64,000 nt of DNA from Symsagittifera roscoffensis (GCF_963678635.1 NC_087063.1:61233850-61297849), one strand, 5' to 3'; shown: positions 33,773 to 44,163, counted from the first letter of the stretch. A program made the numbers and translations. Notes: generated by a model from the sequence alone, not told the origin.

Positions 33773-36700
33773 ATAAAGCGGATTCTTCGCATTTGGATTT
33801 TCTAAATTTTTGCAGTGAACTAGTGGCCGAAACATTTTCTTCAGTTTTTTTGCCTCCACATTGATCCATTAACAATGGGCGGACATCATTGACGTTTATC
33901 TTTCTGAAACTTGATCCTGGCTGTAAAATATAGTTTTCAGGATCAAGAACACAATCAGATTTGATTGTATCAAAACTAAATTGAGCTTTGAGGAACTGAA
34001 AATCGCCTCCAGCAAAAAGCTCACAAATTAAAGCTGCCTGTGATTTTTTTCGTATTCCTTTCGAGTTTCTTCGCTCTCCATTTTCACTGTTACAATCAGA
34101 AGTTCCACTTTCACTTTAATCTTTTTCTTTTTTGTTTGGCCCTTTCTAAGCGTCGTGTAGAAATCATCAACTTCTTCCGTTGTCATAGTTCCAATTGAAA
34201 GATCGGTTTCGTCCCTCAAAACTATGTAACAATGCGGGGTTTTGGAGTGTGAATATAAGAGAGTCTCTGCTGTGTCTTTTCGGTAAACAGAATCCCCATG
34301 TTCCTTGATCCACTTTTCCATCATAAGTTGGGCTGTTAGACGAGGCACGTGTCTGTTTCCTCCATCAACTGCAGGGGTTCCAGCAAACGAGCCCAGTACG
34401 TAAAATCTCATCCCAGTTAACATCTTATTCTTCGCACGCACTTCTCCGACAGCAATACGAGGATTCGGTACTGCGTCGATGCAAATTTCCAGAAAAGTTT
34501 GTCCTAATGACACGTTGAAAACACTCGTAAGATTCGCTAAAACGTCAGGCACTTCTTTTTCTGCTTTAGTACGTTGAAGGAGCTTGCAAAAAGAGAAAAA
34601 ACTTTCAAGAAAAAGTGGATCATGATTACACATTTTTCCGCCTCCACGCATTGTTCTTGTATGAAAATCTTTGCTGGCGTGATGGTTAGATTTTTCTAGA
34701 CCTTCGCAAATGTGGTTCCACGGAGACACCACGAAATTTCCTTCAACAATTTGCGGAATAGTCACCAGCTTGAGTTTGTATGGCGTCAGTCCGTGTTCTG
34801 CGAATAATAGTAAAGAAGTTTGATAGTAGGTTTCCGCCCAAAAATTGAAATCAATTACGTTAAAATTCTCCTTAGAACTTCTCAAGATAGTAATACAACG
34901 GTTCAAGCTTTTTCTCAAAAGTTCGCTTGCATCCAGAGTCGTTATAGAAAGCTTTCCTTTCGCTCTAGGGTCCTCTTTCGTGAACAAATTTGGATGCAAT
35001 ACTTTGAGGACATCAATGGAATTTGCGAGGGTTTTATCTGAGGTACTGCTAACTATTTCATCGCACCACACTCCATCATATAGGTCGGTTATTGTTCCAA
35101 ACTTGGCATCCTAAATTGTAACATTGTAAAATGTAACATTGTAAAATTGAAATTATGAGGATGCATTAAAATGGTAATTTAGCATACCTTCAACTCCTCT
35201 TTGTCCGCGATAACAGTTAAGGCACCACTTCCAGATAACGATACCGCTCCAACAGTTCCAACATGTTGCGCATTTTTCGCAGTTCTTGTAAATTGGAAGA
35301 CGGGTCTTTTGGCATCACGACTTGACAGATTCTGTTCAAAGCGGTGAAGAAACTCAATTTCGAACGGACTTTTGTCGTTGATAATTTTTTGAGCCATTTG
35401 TCTCAGGTCACTTTCAACGCATCGAGTGAGCATGTGCGTGGCATCTGGGCAAATGCATCTCACGTCACTGAGGAAAACTAGAGAAGTTTCAGGAATATTC
35501 GTGCGAAATGGAATCTTTACATCCGTTCTTCGACCAGTTATTTTGTCGCAAAGGGAAGGTAGAAAACGTTCGTCTTCTACATAAAGTGCCATCTTAGAAG
35601 GGTAATCTGTAGACAGGTCGTTTCCGGAGCCCAGTATCAGTCGATGGAGAAACGGGGTATCTCCACTGTACGTCAATTTTGCTCCCAAATTTTTCAACTG
35701 ATTTGTTTGCTGGAATAACCACCCTGACTCTTGACATCCGACAACACTCGGTCCCAAGTTCAACTCCATCGCAAACCTTGAGTCTTTTCCTCGATAAGCT
35801 AAAAAAATCATTTTAGTCTCAAGTTGAGAAAAAAACTTGTCAAATAATGATTTTAAAATGATTTTAGAAAAAGGAGTACCTGCGAAGCAGAAGACGCTCG
35901 TAGCAGATTGGGCGCTAATATCTTCAGAGAGTAGTCTAAAAGCCATTCTCGTAACTTCTGTGCCACCAATTTCACAACCGTCACCCCAAATATCGACTTT
36001 AACGTTGTTGATGTTTTCTGTTTTGATCAATAGAAAAACAGCTAGTTGTATACATGCAACCAAGTCCGTTCTGAATCCAGAGAAGGAGTTCTGTGGTTTG
36101 CACAAGGCCAAAAAGTGATTTAAAAGGCTTGCAGTTGATCGTTGGACATTTCTCATTGAGGGTACTAAATTATGTCCGAGGCCAATCAGTTGTAGTCTAT
36201 TCCGGATAATGTTGATCACTTCTTCTACGTTTCCAGTTTTACAAGCGATGCCCAAGCAAAACTCAAAATCCTTCGTTGAACCTCTTTTAGAAAAAAGTTC
36301 CATCGCCAAAACTCGTAAGACATTTGTGCCATTCTTTTTATACCCAGAATACGTCTTTTTACGGCTGAATGCGGATTGTCGAATCAATTTAACAAATGTG
36401 CTTATTTGAATTTTTTTGTCGTATCAGTTTCAGCACTTGTCCCCATAGTTGTTGGGAGTTGTCAGCTGTTATAGACATAAATTTTGATCGTTTGATTATC
36501 CTGGAAACGTGTCGCGAGCCTAAACAGTGCTGTGTTGTCCCAATTGGATATAAATTTTATTGAAAGTTGAATTCTAATTGAACGTAAAGATGAACGTAAT
36601 TGAACGTAATTGAAGTTGAATTAATCAACGTAAAGAATGTTTGGTGACTGAAAACGATAAATTTGTGAAGAGTTACTTACTGCTAAAATTGTAGCTTTTT

Positions 36701-36911
36701 TTGATTGTCCCCGCACAGATATCTGACGAAGAACATCAGAAACGATCCACTTATCCGTCCCTGCTAGCATCTCTTCAAGAATCTTTGATAACTTGTCGTA
36801 CTTTTTTTGGATAAACTTTTCGGCAATTGCATCTAGAATGTTACAGTCAACAAACTGACGGTTAATGTCCGAGTCGGTGCCAGAAATTAAAAATTTATTC
36901 CTTAATTCCAT
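33773..36911 (-). CDS. Large unrecognised spliced gene, candidate transposase
   Basis: Exons are proposed at 36,911-36,681; about 36,408-35,880; 35,798-35,188; 35,110-33,773, running into the gap. About 900 residues are visible. Landmarks are VDIWGDGCEIGGTEVTRMAF, SVFCFAG spliced to YRGKDSRFAMELNLGP, FNFWAETYYQ, HGLTPYKLKL, CEGLEKSNHHASKDF followed by HTRTMRGGG, then a Lys-rich stretch. After an A-run frame change near 34,055 the frame stays open through LICELFAGGDFQFLKAQF to the gap. Conserved-looking Asp, Glu and His clusters and the length fit a DDE-type transposase, but I cannot match a family. It is the largest protein of the element, and no other product looks like a transposase. The exon 1-2 junction phase is not resolved. 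Confidence 0.6.
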
Positions 36912-37624
36912 TGTTGACAATTGTGAGTAAGTTTTGTTGAATCTTTCGATGAAGGACTTTTTTCAAAACAATGATGAAATGAATTTATGCAATGGTGATT
37001 TAAAGTAACTATCATAGTTACTATATGATATAGTGTGAATCTTGACACTGAGTTGTGCGCACGCGCGTGCAAACTTTTTCTGACAACAAGTTACTAACTT
37101 ATCCTATTATGAGACTCAAGCTTAAAAGTTGAATAGTTTATGAGACTCAAGTTTTAGTGTTGAATAATCATGAGTAGTATTCATATTCAACTCACAGGCT
37201 GTTTTTCTGAACTTCAAATGTTGAACATCAAATGAAACTAGTTAAACTAAACTAATTATAAAAATTGCTAGAAGGCTGAAATCCTGTAAATGACAAATGG
37301 CCCCATTGTCACGTTACGGTAACGGTTACAATTACCTGTTTTGAAAAAATGCATGCCGAAATCCTGTACATTTTAAATGTTCTAGAAGAATGAATATTGT
37401 TGTTCTACAACATGAACATCAAATACATGTAAAACTAGTGAAACTAAACTAATTGAAAAATCTGTATATACAGTATACAGTATAGAGTATATAGTATACA
37501 GTATAGAGTGATACAGTTGAACTGTATAGAGTATACAATAGTTTTTTAACCTCTTTCTTTTCGAAAGAAGTCACTTAAGTCACTAAAAGATTTCTTTTGT
37601 TAATCATGGTATCATTAACAGTTG
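36912..37624. other. AT-rich non-coding right flank
   Basis: No credible gene. It contains a TATACAGTATACAGTATAGAG-type microsatellite at about 37,465-37,540. It is the probable promoter region of the large minus-strand gene starting at 36,911. Confidence 0.6.
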
Positions 37625-37990
37625 TGTTAATCATGGAATCCATGGCAAAACACTAAACATTTCTAATTTTGTGTATTGATAATTGTTGTAAAATGTCATG
37701 GAATCCGGTCCCTTGGTAAAGTCCCGGATTCCAGAACACGCAGAAGCCAAAAGCCCAGGAATCCATGGTAAAACCGTTTTTTAATGCGTTTTAATATGGT
37801 ATCGGATTCCATGGTTTTTGTCATGGATTTCGGGATTGGCCACAAAATCGGTGGTTTTAGCTGTCCCGGAATCCATGACAAAAGCTGGTCACATACAAAC
37901 TGGTTTGAATTAGGAATCCACGGAATCTAAAATTATCAAAGAAAATGCGTGTGTTCCGGAATCCGGGACACACGATTTCTAGCTTTTTGG
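37625..37990. repeat. Right subterminal GGAATCC motif array
   Basis: About eight GGAATCC/GGATTCC motifs, again often inside CATGGAATCC or CCCGGAATCC, in both orientations up to about 20 bp from the right terminal repeat. It mirrors the left array. Confidence 0.75.
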
Positions 37991-38009
37991 CACCGATTCC
38001 GCAAAAACC

Positions 38010-38035
38010 AAATAACACGGATTGGCGGCGTAATG
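38010..38035 (-). repeat. Right terminal inverted repeat of TIR element
   Basis: Ends with CGGATTGGCGGCGTAATG. The next bases, AGGATTTCGTC, resume the interrupted Gypsy 3' ORF. Confidence 0.9.
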
Positions 38036-38447
38036 AGGATTTCGTCATAGACAGGATAGTTTTAAACGATATGATGGAATCGCTGTTGGGACTGGATGAA
38101 GTAGCGGTGCCAAAAAAGATCGACTTGGTCAATGACATGGATCAGGATTGGATCGACGATCGCTCCAAACCAGAAGTAGAGTTCGAACCAGAGTTGGAGC
38201 AGACTCATGAGTGAGAATTAACGAACTTGCGAGTACTCGAATGGCCTCATGATCTGCCGGCAGATCCTAAAGAGACAAACTTGACGATTCAGGATGTCGA
38301 TAAAGACGGCATCAAATACGTCAGCCATGACAATACCGAGTCCAACTGGGTCGCTCCAGATGGCCTTCCACTCGTTCCGCAATCCAACCTCGATCTGCTC
38401 GACTTTGGGCAATCGACGGAGACGTTGATGGATATTTTTGTCCAAGA
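38036..38447 (+). pseudogene. Acidic 3' ORF, copy B, right half after the insertion
   Basis: It resumes the frame cut at 22,658 and continues through MDQDWIDDRSKPEVEFEPEL and DLPADPKETNLTIQDVDKDG. A TGA at about 38,212 is not shared with copies A, C or D. In this copy the frame runs on through NLDLLDFGQ toward the macro-like segment and does not jump to the LTR. Confidence 0.75.
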
Positions 38448-38992
38448 GTGGGGGTAGGACTCACCCACACCAAAAATTTGATCATTAAAAAATTAAAATT
38501 TGCAAGGAAAACCGGAGAACTGGAAACGGAAGGCGAGAACGCTAAAAAAACACCTTTTGGACGAATTTTTGAACCTAATTTCGATCTACCGAACCAATAT
38601 TCAAACAATATCGTCATAACGGACAGCGATTTCATACTCACGGAACGTACATGCGCTATAGCGATAACCGCGAATATGAGCTTCAAAACAGCACTAGCGG
38701 CTGACTTTAAAGAGAATATAAGAATATCGAGTTTTTATGGAAACAGAGGCCTGGTGTGGGAGGGATGATGGCGCTGCCCCCTGTTGCATCAGAGATACCA
38801 GGGAAATATTTGTGTTTCCTGGTTACTAAGGCCACTGATAAGCAACACGTGAATCCAGAGAGCTTGGTATTGGCCTTGACTCGACTTAGGGATTTTCTGG
38901 TTGAGAGAGGAGTGACCTTTCTCTCGTTACCAGTCTCTGATCCCAAAAGGGAAAGCTACATCCGAGAGTGTTGTATGCCCTTGTACACGTGA
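38448..38992 (+). pseudogene. Macro-domain-like 3' segment, copy B
   Basis: Two overlapping frames (38,448-38,768; 38,756-38,992) read ITDSDFILTERTCAIAITAN, SFYGNRGLVWEG, then KYLCFLVTKATDK, SLVLALTRLRDFLVERGVTF and LSLPVSDP. The pattern is a residue-rich strand, a Gly-rich loop, then an FLVTK strand followed by a helix and a GV-x-x-LSLP strand. This is how macro (ADP-ribose-binding) domains end. The match is by eye and the ligand loop is not classical, so this is a fold hypothesis. It lies after integrase and the acidic region in the element. Confidence 0.5.
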
Positions 38993-39517
38993 TATTTGCG
39001 GAAACTGACCTAGAGGTTTCCTTACATAAAAAATGTTATCTGAGCATATTCTAGCAGTTGCATTCGGCGGTAAGTGGTTTTTATCAAGTTTACTTTATAG
39101 GTATTAGGATTAAATTTTAGGCTAGCTACTAGGGATTATGTTTTTATGTAATAGTGTAAATATTTGATGCTTATGTGTTATGTTATTCTTAGGTTATGTT
39201 TTATGTGATGTTTGTATCATAAGAGAGCTGGAACACGCCGGGTAGGGAAGGTGACTGCGCTCATTTGTGTTACCTTGATAATGTTGCAGGTGGACGATCC
39301 ACCTTGGTGCTAGTTTTTCAACTAAGAACAAAAGAACAAAAGAGAATTTCAAGGGATTCTTTTAAAAGATGTGAATGATGTTTTATCCCGGAAATGGGAC
39401 GGCATGAAATGATGGTTTTAAGTCGTGACTTGCTTTTTAGATCTTGATTGATCCAATTTTGTCTACTGAATTTAACAAATCAAAAGGACACGACGACAAA
39501 AGATACACGATAGAAAG
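38993..39517 (+). repeat. LTR/leader block 2 (B-C junction)
   Basis: The most complete form of the repeated block. It starts after the macro-like frame, passes GTTATTCTTAGGTTATG (39,178), GACTGCGCTCATTTGTGTTACC and GGACGATCCACCTTGGTGCTAG, and ends in the leader AAAGGACACGACGACAAAAG before ATG 39,518. A TTGGTCCTAG-like string at 39,308 (intact at 21,584 and 46,889) could be a tRNA primer site, which would put the LTR's right end near GATCCACC. LTR ends cannot be fixed, since flanking host DNA is absent. Confidence 0.6.
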
Positions 39518-39757
39518 ATGGGTGACACGAATGATTTGATGAAATTTCTCTCAGCGAGTCTAGGAGCAACTCTGGACGAGATATATCAGCGGCTGATTGA
39601 CTGTGACTTTGCACAAAAAGACCCGGGACTGGCGATGTTTGTGGTCGCGCTCCTCAAAGCATTAGGGCGAGGTCGTCAAGGGAATCGCCCCACGGAAGTA
39701 GTGTTAATGCAGGCCTTCGGTGAGTCTGGGACCGCCGAGAGAGGCGACTTCGACTGA
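39518..39757 (+). CDS. Small first ORF, copy C (79 codons)
   Basis: It reads MGDTNDLMKFLSASLGATLD, then LAMFVVALLKALGRG, and ends GESGTAERGDFD. It has the same length and the same terminal TGA in copies C, D and E, and the TGA overlaps the ATG of the next ORF by one base (TGATG). The helical hydrophobic middle suggests a small oligomerising or N-terminal Gag-like peptide. Function unknown; conservation of length and stop across copies argues it is a genuine product. Confidence 0.6.
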   Translation: MGDTNDLMKFLSASLGATLDEIYQRLIDCDFAQKDPGLAMFVVALLKALGRGRQGNRPTEVVLMQAFGESGTAERGDFD

Positions 39758-40005
39758 TGAGATGGCGGCGAGGAGATATGTCTGGTAACGACTTGCTCGT
39801 GAGCCGGGACTAGGCGAGCAGAGGGTTCACCGGCTAGGTGAGATGCCCCTACCTGTTCAACCTGTGCAGCCGCTGATCGGAGCGAAAAGACTACGCGATG
39901 GGCCGGGTCCGTCACACTCAGAGGATTCTCTAACAGCTGCTCCTCCACTGAAGAGAGTGAGGATGAACGAGATAGAGATCCAGACCTCAGAGACGATTGA
40001 GATGA
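39757..40005 (+). pseudogene. Second 5' ORF fragment, copy C, joined to pol
   Basis: It starts at ATGAGATGGCGGCG overlapping the previous stop. One base is lost near 39,790 relative to D and E, shifting the frame. At about 40,005 the sequence jumps from GAGACGATTGAGAT to GATGGGTTGTCTAATTG, which lies just before RT in copy A (12,110). ORF1, the spacer, gag and protease are therefore deleted. Confidence 0.65.
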
Positions 40006-40009
40006 TGGG

Positions 40010-40958
40010 TTGTCTAATTGTTCCAATTCTCCCGAAAGACCATTAGAAACAGATTTAGCAGCAAAAAAACATGTCTTGCCCGAGATAGAACATCTGAAGG
40101 GTAAAAAATCGGACAAAGAACTAGATTCGCTCAGGGCGGTGCTAAATCGGAATACAGACGTTTTTTCGAAGCATAAAGCTGATATAGGTTGATGCAATTT
40201 TGTAGAACACGAGAATGAGATAGAAGAGGGCTCGGTACCTCATAAGGAAGGGGCGAGCAGAATGACCCCACATAATTCAGAAGCGTGCAGGAAAGAGATC
40301 GAGATGCTAATGGAGTACGACATGATTGAGCCGTCGAAGTCGCCGTGGGCTTGTGGCGTGGTCATGGCTAAAAAGAAAGGGGGCAACTCAGGTTTTGTTT
40401 AGATTTCCGTTACCTGAACGCAGTAACGATAAAGGACGCATACCCGATTCCCCGCATCGATAAGAGCCTCTCCAAATTGGGGGACGCGAAGTTCTTCACG
40501 ACGTTAGATTTGGGCTCTGCATTCTGACAAGTGCCACTCAGGAAGCAAGATCGTGAGAAAACGGGCTTCGCATGCGAGCTGGGATTGTTCCAGTGGAAGA
40601 AGATGCCGTTCGGATTGTGCAAAGCGACGGCCACATCCCAGCGACTGATGGCCCAAGCACTCACGAAAGTAACAAAGAAATACGGGAACCTCAACATGTG
40701 TTATGTCGATGATGTCGTGATCGCAACACCAACCCTGGAGGATCTTATAGAGAGGTTGGATGAGGTGTTTGCTTGCATGAAACAAGCGGGCCTGAAGTGC
40801 AAACCCTCCAAGTGTGAAATTCTTAGAGACTCAATAAAGTATCTGGGCCGCCTTGTGGATAAGCATGATGTGAGACCGGATCCCGAAGCGGTCGAGGCTG
40901 TCTTGACCTGGAAAGCACCTAAGACAGACATACAAATGATGAGCTTTTTGATGGGCAT
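40010..40958 (+). pseudogene. Gypsy RT, copy C, with internal deletion
   Basis: The same RT boxes as copy A: DAYPIPRIDKSLSKLG, FGLCKATATSQRLMAQAL, YVDD at about 40,705, and KCEILRDSIKYLGRLV. It shares with copy A the TGA in SAF*QVPL (about 40,527) and carries its own TAG just before it. About 230 bp of the connection region are deleted near 40,950, with a small duplicated GCATACTTCACCAG at the junction. Confidence 0.85.
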
Positions 40959-41363
40959 ACTTCACCAGGCATACTTCACCAGTGGAACGGGGGAACGGTT
41001 CTCCGTCCGATAGCCTATGGAAGTAGGGTCCTGAGCGATACTGAGATGAAGTACGGCGCACCAAAAGCAGAAATGTTCGCGGTGATCACTTTCGTGGAAA
41101 AATACAGGGCCTACTTGTGGAGTGATCCCTTCAAGTTGCGTGTGGATAATCGTGCCCTTGTCTGGCTAAAAACCTATTCGATGGACCAAAGTTATATTGG
41201 TAGTTGGATCGTGCGCCTGGATGGGTACCACATGATCATAGAGCACCGTACCCGTGATAAGCATCAGAGTGCTGATAGCCTCAGTAAAAAGACAGAGTTT
41301 TATGTGCGCCTGATGAGAAACAGGCCAATCAAGCAGAAATCAAAGACGGATTTTCATTTCTAG
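40959..41363 (+). pseudogene. RNase H, copy C, N-terminus deleted
   Basis: It begins after the deletion that removes the first catalytic Asp. It retains KYGAPKAEMFAVITF, LRVDNRALVWL and HRTRDKHQSADSLSKK, then shifts frame near 41,320. Confidence 0.75.
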
Positions 41364-42244
41364 ATAAGGAGACCTATGATAAACTACCACTCAGGTGGCT
41401 GGACAAGTCAGGGTACCCCATACCAGGACACCCTGAACTTCCGGTGGAGACGGCGGCTGAAATAAAGGTATTGTCCAGGGATGATCCTGTCCCGCTGGAT
41501 CTGCTGGTCCGATCCAGTCTGGTGCAGCGGGAGCTTACCAGGCTGTGTATAATCAGCATAACCCTGCTACAAAGGACAGTGAACGTGGCGCCGGACGTCA
41601 TGGGGAAGCTCCGTGACTTGTTGGATAGAGAAGTGGATAGGCATGATCGTGATTGGATGCAAACCATCCAACGGTTGACCGTCACTGAGAGAACAGAGAA
41701 GAGGCAAGTGACCATTCGCAGTCGAGCTGTTGAACGGGATTGCCGGTCGATAGTGAACCAGCTGGTGAACTCAATGCCGAAGGATTTCTTGTTTAGGACT
41801 TCGTTCACAGAACATGGGACATCGACCCGGGTCCAAGCCACTGAAGATGTCAGGGTCAAGTCGAAATCCAGCCTTACGAGAAAAGTACAATTTACGGATG
41901 CAAGGGAAGAGAACGAACCGATCTTGGATATTTCATCCGGGGACGAGACAATATCCGGGGTTTCAGGCACTTTCGAGCCCGTACAGGACTACTTGTCCGG
42001 GGAGACAATGTTGGGACAACCAAAGGACAGAATGTTGTCCGGGGAGCCGGATTCAAAGCGACCGAGGGACAGAGTTTTGTCCGGGGAGTCGAGAAACATC
42101 ACAGACGGATTAGAAGATAATGATGTAGAATCCATCGGCTCGAGTGACGACTCGAGGCCCCAGTCATGGGAGAACACATCTGAAACCATCTGTGCAAGAA
42201 GTAACACCTTTGAAGAAGATATGGTGCGTCAAGTTGATGGATGA
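41364..42244 (+). pseudogene. RNase H-integrase linker, copy C
   Basis: A 266-codon frame (41,444-42,244) starts ETAAEIKVLSRDDPVPLDLL. It includes a repeated acidic unit (DYLSGETMLG, RMLSGEPD, RVLSGESRN, about 41,985-42,090), a short degenerate tandem repeat whose DNA is rich in TTGTCCGGGGAG. Copy A has lost most of these units. No recognised fold; probably a flexible linker. Confidence 0.5.
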
Positions 42245-42349
42245 TGCCCATGCCCCGGAGGTAATTAGCGGACAATTGAACGTGGTAAAGACATATCTGA
42301 AAGCCAGATACCGGCTGTCGGATCTCCTAGGGATCAACGAAATGACAGA

Positions 42350-43552
42350 ATGACGAGCAATCTGAAAAGATGGATCGAGAACGGGGCACCTGACAAAGGA
42401 GATTTAGAGGAAGACAGTTATAAGATCTTGAAGCAATTTTACATGAAGAGAAAAGATTTGTTGTACCTGAACAAAGACGGAATCGTAGCCTGTAAAGGCA
42501 AGGAAGAGGACAAGGTCCTTTACAATTATAATTCAAAAGTGTTGCCACTGTTATACCAGACCGAATTGCTCTTTCGTTCACATGATCAGATGGGCCATCA
42601 AGGCGTGGACAAAGTCTATAACAGGATACAGAAACGATTCGAATGGCCTGGTTTGAAGAAAGTTTGTGAAAAGTGGATCTCTGCATGCTTGTCGTTTCAA
42701 CTAAGGTTCCCCCTGCAGTCAATAGAGTCATCGGGAATCAACGAAGTAGTGCAAATTGATCATCAGAAGATATGCATGACAGCCACAGGCTACAATCAGG
42801 TGCTGGTAATGATCAATCATTTCACGAAATATGCAGAGGCAGCCCCCTGCATGACAGCATCAGCGGAAGGGACGTGCGATCACTTGATAAATGTGTTGAT
42901 AGCGAGGCACGGCTGCCCCAACACATTCCAGTCGGACAATGGCAAAGCATGCGTGGGTGATCTCACGAAGGAGTTAATGAAGAGGTCGCAGGTGGCACAG
43001 GCCCACTCGACCACTTATCACCCACAAACGAATGGCCTACAAGTGATGGGAGCTTACAACAGCACAGAGCATTCAACCACGGGAATAAGTCCGCATATGA
43101 TGCTAACTGGTCATGAAAAAGCTCTTCCAGTAACGTTCTTTTACCTTGAGTATGAAGGGAAGAGAACAGCACTGCAAACGTACGTGCGTGATGTTATTAG
43201 AAGGCAGCAGGACCTCATTGAATTATGCAGGAGGAACACGCAACAGGCGCGAAATAGACAAAAAAGGAGATTTGATAAAAGGACTGCAGATGCAAAAGCC
43301 TACTCAGTGGGCGATTACGTCTGGGTGTTCCAGGAAGAAGTTCCACCAAAAGAAACCAAAAAATTACTTAAAAAAATGGCGCGGCCCATTTCAAATAACA
43401 GAATAGCACCAAGGAGGTCGTTTTTATCGATTGAGGACCGGATGAGCAGATCACTACAAAAGTATCAAACCAAACAATGCCTCATCAGAGGACTGGTGCA
43501 TCCCAGCGGACATGCAGGAGGGAGACTATTTGATAGTGGATCCTGCTTGTGA
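42350..43552 (+). pseudogene. Gypsy integrase, copy C (longest open frame of the copy)
   Basis: A 400-codon frame. The N-terminal zinc module shows HDQMGHQGVDKVYN and WISACLS, but an in-frame deletion removes the last Cys and the following residues that copy A keeps (SCQQTK). The core has VVQIDHQKIC, FQSDNGKACVGD and TYHPQTNGLQV; as in copy A the expected catalytic Glu after PQTNGL is not Glu. The C-terminal tail has VWVFQEEVPPKETKKLLKK and then changes frame. It would integrate cDNA; here it is probably inactive despite being open. Confidence 0.8.
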
Positions 43553-44163
43553 AGTGAATGAAAGAGGTACGCGCGACAAAAACGACGGGAATGAGGTGGT
43601 AGATAACTGCGATTTGCCACTGGACCTGGAGTTGACTGAGCGAATGGAGGTGGACGACGAAACTCTACCTTATGCCGAAGAGGACTGGGACTGCCAGGAG
43701 CAGACTGAAATTGACAAAGGAGTACAACCTGACTTTCCTTTCACCATGGAAACACGCCAGAGCAAGAAAGGAAGGAACAAGAAGAAGTACAACCCGTATG
43801 GCGAGGATTTCGTCATAGACAGGATAGTTTTAAGCAATATGATGGAATCGCTGGTGGGACTGGATGAAGTAGCGGTGCCAAAAGAGATCGACTTGGTCAC
43901 TGACATGGATCAGGATTGGATCGACGATCGCTCCAAACCAGAAGTAGAGTTCGAACCAGACTTGGAGCAGACTCATGAGCAAGAATTAACGAACTTGCGA
44001 GTGCTCGAATGGCTCCTTGATCTGCCGGCAGATCGTAAAGAGACACTCTTGACGATTCAGGATGTCGATAAAGACGGCATCAAATACGTCAGCCATGACA
44101 ATGCCGAATCCAACTGGGTCGCTCCAGATGCCCCTCCACGCGTTCCGCAATCCATCCTCGATA
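43512..44163 (+). pseudogene. Acidic 3' ORF, copy C, lacking the macro-like part
   Basis: An open frame from MQEGDYLIVDPACEVNERG through DWDCQEQTEIDKGVQ, the KKKYNPYGEDFVIDR region (the intact insertion target), DWIDDRSKPEVEFEPDLEQT and LTIQDVDKDG. It jumps at CTCGAT/ATTCTTAA (44,158) to the LTR block, at the same base as copy A, so the macro-like segment is absent. Confidence 0.7.

Larger units (their letters stand above)
22659..38035. mobile_element. 15.4-kb TIR transposon carrying SET and JmjC genes
   Basis: The boundaries are set by three observations. The left end starts CATTACGTCGCC and the right end finishes GGCGGCGTAATG, inverted copies over 26 bp with one mismatch. The flanks are AG at 22,657-22,658 and AG at 38,036-38,037. 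Related copies at about 21,110, 43,805 and 45,628 have the uninterrupted GCGAGGATTTCGTCATA. Inside are four spliced gene models, a 192-bp hairpin, satellite-like repeats and GGAATCC motifs near both ends. The terminal style (CA-start TIR, subterminal motif arrays, 2-3 bp duplication) recalls CACTA/EnSpm elements, but I recognise no CACTA transposase. I know of no described transposon with this gene set. Confidence 0.85.

Noticed and set aside
33550-33875. Several frames running through the N block
   Set aside because: They are artefacts of reading N as open sequence; only the part to the right of 33,773 on the minus strand continues the large gene.
23000-37600. Polinton/Maverick identity for the 15.4-kb element
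   Set aside because: No protein-primed polymerase B, capsid-like, packaging ATPase or cysteine protease motifs were found, terminal repeats are 26 bp rather than hundreds, and the duplication is 2-3 bp rather than 6.
12600-43100. Use of TGA as Trp (a variant genetic code) to explain the stops in RT
   Set aside because: TAA and TAG interrupt the same genes, and the SET and JmjC genes use normal codons with clear splice sites. Ordinary decay explains the stops.
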